Source: JBOGGX01 sp050744245
Lineage (GTDB): Bacteria > Actinomycetota > Acidimicrobiia > Acidimicrobiales > JBOGGX01
Direction of reading: 5' to 3'
Length of the DNA: 20,599 bases
NCBI GenBank assembly: GCA_050744245.1
Contig: JBOGGX010000216.1
Location: 1-20,599, forward strand
This document shows positions 17,037-20,599 of this stretch, piece by piece. A model generated the notes under the pieces. It had not been told where the DNA came from. It saw only the letters and a list, made by a program, of their open reading frames with translations, and did not search any database. Both the position numbers and the translations under genes were made by a program. The stretch's first letter is position 1. Each line of letters begins with the position of its first letter.

Positions 17037-18473
17037 TCATGCGGGGCTCCCGTCGAGCAGGCCCAGCGCCCGCCTCGCCGCCTCCCGATCATCGAAGGGC
17101 ACGACCCGGTCGCCGAGCGTCTGGGTCGTCTCGTGGCCCTTCCCCGCGATCACGACCACGTCGCCGGCCCCGGCGCGCGCGACGGCCAACGAGATCGCCC
17201 CCTGCCGATCGGGCTCCACCACCAGCCGGCCGGCGGCGAACCGGTCCGACCGGTCGGGCACGCCGGCCACGATCTCGTCGATGATTCCCGCCGGGTCCTC
17301 GCTCCTCGGGTTGTCCGAGGTGACCACGACCAAGTCGGCCAGCTCGTCGGCCACCGCGCCCATCTTCGGCCGCTTGCTGCGGTCCCGGTCGCCCCCGCAG
17401 CCGAACACGACCAGCACCCGGCCCGTCGGCGCCGCCACCTCGCGGGCGCTGGCCAGGACCTGGGCGAGCCCGTCCGGCTTGTGGGAGTAGTCGACGATCA
17501 CGGGGAACGGCTGGCCCGCCTCGACCAGCTCGAACCGTCCCGGCACCGGACCGGCTGCGTCGATGCCGGCCGCCACGGTGTCGGGCGCGACGCCGAGCAG
17601 CCGGGCCGCGGTGGCCGCGGCGATGGCGTTGCTGACGTTGAGTCGACCGCCGAGGGGCACCCGCACCTCCACCCCGTGCCATCGGAGCCTGCTCTCGCGG
17701 GCTCCCACCCGCACGTCGCCGGCGTCGGCCATCGAGTAGCCGACGGTGGGGATCACCGCGGCGTCGGCCAGCAGTCGTCCGTGGGCGTCGTCCAGGTTGG
17801 CGAGGCCGCGGGCGGCGAGCTCCGGAGTGAACAGCCTGGCCTTGGCCGCGAAGTAGTCCTCCATCGAGCGGTGGAAGTCGAGATGGTCGCGCGAGAGGTT
17901 GGTGAACACGGCGAGCTCGAACCGGGTGCCGTCGACCCGGTGCATGGCCAGGGCGTGCGACGACACCTCCATGGCCACGGCCCGCTTGCCCTCGTCACGG
18001 AACCCGGCCAACCGGGCCTGGAGCTCGGGCGCCTCCGGGGTGGTGCGGGCGCCGGTCAGCGTGCCGATCAACCCGGCCGGCCGGCCGGCGGCGTCGAGGA
18101 TCGAGCCGAGGAGGTGGATGGTGGTGGTCTTGCCGCCCGTCCCGGTGACGCCGACCACGTCCAGGCTGCGGGCCGGGTCGTCGTGGAACGCGGCCGCCAC
18201 CGGCCCGATGGCCAGACGGGTGTCGCCCACGATCACGTGGGGGACGGTCGCGGGGGTCTCCCGTTCGGCGAGCACCGCGACCGCCCCGGCCTCGACCGCG
18301 GCCACGGCGAAGTCGTGGCCGTCGGCGTGCTCGCCCCTGATGGAGCAGAACAGTGCGCCCGGCGCCACGGCGCGCGAGTCGTGGGTGACCGATGTGACCT
18401 CGAGGCCCTTCGCCTCACCCAGCCGGTGCGCCACCTCGATCCGGGACAGCAACCGGTCGAGGGACGTCGTCAC
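17037..18473 (-). CDS. murE: UDP-MurNAc-L-Ala-D-Glu--meso-diaminopimelate ligase MurE
   Basis: MurE adds the third stem amino acid to UDP-MurNAc-L-Ala-D-Glu using ATP. The 478-residue product shows the N-terminal MurE signature VTHDSRAVAPGALFCSIRG (29-47), the ATP loop TGTGGKTTT (110-118), EVSSHALAMHRVDG, FTNLSRDHLDFHRSMEDY with the AKARLF Lys that is normally carbamylated, DYSHKPDGL, GCGGDRDRSKRPKMG, and SDNPRSEDP. DNPR (387-390) is the motif of diaminopimelate-adding enzymes, so the wall is inferred to be of the DAP type. GTG 18473 overlaps the ftsI stop (GTGA). No second Mur ligase domain is fused to it, so it does not account for the missing MurF. Confidence 0.97.
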   Translation of the reverse strand: MTTSLDRLLSRIEVAHRLGEAKGLEVTSVTHDSRAVAPGALFCSIRGEHADGHDFAVAAVEAGAVAVLAERETPATVPHVIVGDTRLAIGPVAAAFHDDPARSLDVVGVTGTGGKTTTIHLLGSILDAAGRPAGLIGTLTGARTTPEAPELQARLAGFRDEGKRAVAMEVSSHALAMHRVDGTRFELAVFTNLSRDHLDFHRSMEDYFAAKARLFTPELAARGLANLDDAHGRLLADAAVIPTVGYSMADAGDVRVGARESRLRWHGVEVRVPLGGRLNVSNAIAAATAARLLGVAPDTVAAGIDAAGPVPGRFELVEAGQPFPVIVDYSHKPDGLAQVLASAREVAAPTGRVLVVFGCGGDRDRSKRPKMGAVADELADLVVVTSDNPRSEDPAGIIDEIVAGVPDRSDRFAAGRLVVEPDRQGAISLAVARAGAGDVVVIAGKGHETTQTLGDRVVPFDDREAARRALGLLDGSPA

Positions 18474-20449
18474 CCCGTATCCCTCGGGCGCGGGGCCACG
18501 TCGTCGACGGTCGTCGGATCGTCGGCCGTCGCGCCGGTCGGGATCTCGGCCTCGTCCCGGCCGTCGGTGGTCGCCTCCGGGGCGCGGCCGGGGCCCTCGC
18601 CCGGCGCGGGAACGTTCGGGGCCCACTGCTCGACCGACGGGGGAATGCGTTCGTGGCGCAGGGCGTAGGTGGCCATCCGGGCGAACAACGGCGCGGCCAC
18701 CTGGCTGGCGTAGATGGAGGTTCCTGGCTCGTCGATGACCACGATGATCGTAAGTTGGGGATCGTCGGCGGGGACGAACCCGGCGAAGGTGGCCACGTAG
18801 TGGTAGCGGCCGTTCTCGTCGGTGTACCCGCCGCCCGGCAGCGGCTTGCGGGCCGTTCCCGTCTTGCCCGCAGCAAGGTAGCCGTCGATCTGCGCCCGCC
18901 GCCCGGTGCCCTCTTCCACGACGTACGTCATCATGTCCTGAACGGCACCGGCGGTGTCCTCGGAGACCACCCGGTGGTGGGCCGACGGCGGCGCGGCGAC
19001 CCGGTTTCCGGCGGCGTCGATGCTGGCCCGCACGAGCTTGGGCGCGACGTACACGCCGCCGTTGGCGATGGTGTTGTACGCGGCGAGCATCTGCATGGCG
19101 GTCACCGAGATGCCCTGACCCATGGCGATGGTGGCCAGCGAGGTGCCCGAGTAGTCGTCCGGCGTCGGCAGCAGTCCGGGCGACTCGTTCGGGAAGCCGA
19201 TCGCCGTCTCGTCGCCGAAGCCGAAGTCGCGGAGATACCGGTCGAGCCGTTCGGGCCCGAGCCGCTGGCCCATGAGAATGGTGCCGACGTTCGACGACCG
19301 GGTCAGGATGTCGGTCGGGGTCCATTGCACCGGCGCGTCGTGGCCGCCGTCGACGAACTCCTTGTCGTACACCTGGAGCGAGACGGGCACCGTCACCATG
19401 CTCTCCGGACTCACCACCCCCTCCTCCACGGCGGCGGCCATGGTCACCACCTTGTTGACCGAGCCCGGCTCGAACACCGAGGTGAGGGCGCGGTTCTCGG
19501 TGGTCAGTCCCGGTGGCGCCCCCGCCGTCGTGGTGCCGACGTTGGCCAGGGCGAGGATCTCCCCGGTGTCGGTGTCGGCGACGATGGCGCTGCCCGCCTG
19601 GCCCCCGACGGCGACGACGTGCTCGGCCAGCATCCGCTCGATCTCGTGCTGCATGGCCCGGTCGACGGTGAGGACCAGGTCGGTGCCCGCGACGGCCTGC
19701 TCCAACTGGTAGTCGCCGGCGGCGATGGTCCGCCCGTCCGGGTCGCGCTCGACCACGAGCTGACCCTGGGTTCCCGCCAGCCGCTCGTTGTACTGGAGCT
19801 CGAGCCCGGCCGAGCCCTCGCCGTCGATGTTCACCCGGCCCAGGACCGAGCCGGCCAGGTCGCGCCCCGGGTTGAACCGGGTCTGCTCCTCGATCAGGTG
19901 GATGCCGTCGACACCGAGGGCGTCGACCCGGCTGGCGATGTCGTCGGACACCTGGCGGGCCAGGTATTCGAAGCGGGAATCGGCCAGCAGGGTGGCCTCG
20001 AGCGCGGCCGGGTCGAGGCCGAGCAGCGGGGCCAGGGCGCGGGCCGCGGCGGCCGGGTTGGTGACCGCGGCCGGGTCGGCCCACACCGTGCGCTGCGGGG
20101 CCGAGATGGCCAGGTCGTTGCCGTCGCGGTCGAAGATCGTGCCCCGCGGGGCGGGGATGCCGACCAGCCGGACCCGCTGGGCGTCACCGAGCTCGACGAA
20201 CCGGTCGCCCCCCACCAGCTGCAGCTGGATCAGCCGGACGAGCACGACGGTGAACGCGATGGCGACCACGGCCAGCACCGCCACCAGCCGTTGCCGCGGG
20301 TTGCCCGCGTGCCAGTTGAGAAGGCGGCGACGCGGCCGGGACGGACGGTTCGGCGTCGGGTAGCCGGATCGCCGGGGGGCCCCGGAGGCCACGGCCCGGC
20401 GCCCGGTCGCCGCCTTCGACCGCTTGGCGTCGCGTCGCAGCCTGGCCAT
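18470..20449 (-). CDS. ftsI: Septal transpeptidase FtsI (PBP3, class B PBP); 5' end unresolved
   Basis: FtsI is the division-specific transpeptidase that crosslinks septal peptidoglycan with FtsW. From ATG 20449 (659 residues) a basic cytoplasmic tail leads to a membrane helix (about 54-75, RLVAVLAVVAIAFTVVLVRL). The dimerisation region follows, with PAPRGTIFDRDGNDLAIS. The transpeptidase domain carries SVNK (catalytic Ser330, Lys333), SSN (385-387) and KTG (529-531, in AAGKTGTA). A Pro/Asp-rich tail of about 50 residues ends the protein. The start is uncertain: GTG codons at 20470, 20506 and 20518 are in frame and the frame stays open to the window edge. Only a weak GGGCCGGG lies before the ATG. 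Its stop overlaps the murE start. Confidence 0.95.
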   Translation of the reverse strand: MARLRRDAKRSKAATGRRAVASGAPRRSGYPTPNRPSRPRRRLLNWHAGNPRQRLVAVLAVVAIAFTVVLVRLIQLQLVGGDRFVELGDAQRVRLVGIPAPRGTIFDRDGNDLAISAPQRTVWADPAAVTNPAAAARALAPLLGLDPAALEATLLADSRFEYLARQVSDDIASRVDALGVDGIHLIEEQTRFNPGRDLAGSVLGRVNIDGEGSAGLELQYNERLAGTQGQLVVERDPDGRTIAAGDYQLEQAVAGTDLVLTVDRAMQHEIERMLAEHVVAVGGQAGSAIVADTDTGEILALANVGTTTAGAPPGLTTENRALTSVFEPGSVNKVVTMAAAVEEGVVSPESMVTVPVSLQVYDKEFVDGGHDAPVQWTPTDILTRSSNVGTILMGQRLGPERLDRYLRDFGFGDETAIGFPNESPGLLPTPDDYSGTSLATIAMGQGISVTAMQMLAAYNTIANGGVYVAPKLVRASIDAAGNRVAAPPSAHHRVVSEDTAGAVQDMMTYVVEEGTGRRAQIDGYLAAGKTGTARKPLPGGGYTDENGRYHYVATFAGFVPADDPQLTIIVVIDEPGTSIYASQVAAPLFARMATYALRHERIPPSVEQWAPNVPAPGEGPGRAPEATTDGRDEAEIPTGATADDPTTVDDVAPRPRDTG

Positions 20450-20599
20450 CCCGGCCCGGTGGGCGGTCACGAGGCGGAGGACGACGGCGAACGGCAACAC
20501 CAGCACCGACGCCAGCACCGACGCCGGAGCCGGGGGCCGCGCCGGAGCCGGCGCCGGCCGTCCCGACCCGCGGTTTGGGGCCCGGCGGACGGGTGTGGC
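20450..20599 (-). other. Open reading frame continuous with ftsI to the window edge
   Basis: The ftsI frame has no stop codon up to 20599. Within 20450-20518 it looks coding: all third positions are G or C while second positions are mixed. It would encode a hydrophobic stretch (VLASVLVLPFAVVLRLV) preceded by a Pro/Ala-rich segment (APAPARPPAPAS). It could be an N-terminal extension of FtsI, or the end of the upstream gene (ftsL is expected there) fused in frame. A 12-bp tandem duplication (20501-20512, 20513-20524) encodes ASVL twice. I see no ribosome site that settles the matter. Confidence 0.5.

Noticed and set aside
18474..20084. A long upstream extension of the murE frame through ftsI
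   Set aside because: The extension is a shadow of ftsI, low-complexity Arg/Gly-rich. MurE begins at the GTG overlapping the ftsI stop.

Overview
This window is a high-GC chromosomal segment, very probably from an actinobacterium, holding most of a division and cell wall (dcw) cluster. Several things point that way. GC is very high at third codon positions and GTG/TTG starts are common. The gene order ftsI-murE-mraY-murD-ftsW-murG-murC-murB-ftsQ-ftsZ-pgeF-yggS-sepF-yggT-divIVA is the actinobacterial one. SepF and DivIVA are present with no ftsA. The MurE carries a DNPR motif (meso-diaminopimelate type), the IleRS is of the eukaryote-like type, and an F420-type split-barrel protein lies nearby. 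A deep lineage such as Acidimicrobiia is plausible, but sequence reading alone cannot prove it.

Layout. Positions 1-441 (minus strand) hold the first codons of an unidentified gene, a candidate promoter for it, and a small DUF167/YggU-family gene. Positions 498-4016 (plus strand) hold ileS and a PPOX-class F420-dependent oxidoreductase gene, converging on divIVA. Positions 4141-20449 (minus strand) hold the dcw cluster, transcribed from right to left: ftsI, murE, mraY, murD, ftsW, murG, murC, murB, ftsQ, ftsZ, pgeF, yggS, sepF, yggT, divIVA. The ftsI frame stays open to the right edge of the window.

How the genes work together. MurB and MurC/D/E build the cytoplasmic UDP-MurNAc-peptide. MraY and MurG convert it to lipid I and lipid II. 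FtsW polymerises lipid II and FtsI crosslinks it at the septum. FtsQ links to the divisome, FtsZ forms the ring, SepF tethers FtsZ to the membrane, and DivIVA organises polar or septal growth. Many junctions are translationally coupled by 4-bp stop/start overlaps (ftsI/murE, mraY/murD, ftsW/murG, murC/murB) or by an 8-bp overlap (murG/murC). The few real gaps carry structure: a perfect hairpin where murF is expected (murE-mraY), an RBS-masking hairpin (murD-ftsW), two 75-bp direct repeats plus a nested hairpin (murB-ftsQ), and an AT-rich promoter-like island with an inverted repeat (ftsQ-ftsZ).

I found no CRISPR array, tRNA, rRNA, insertion sequence or phage gene, and no clearly novel multigene system. 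The points most worth a second look are the missing murF, the murB-ftsQ repeats, the lack of an ordinary start codon for pgeF, and the unresolved 5' end of ftsI.
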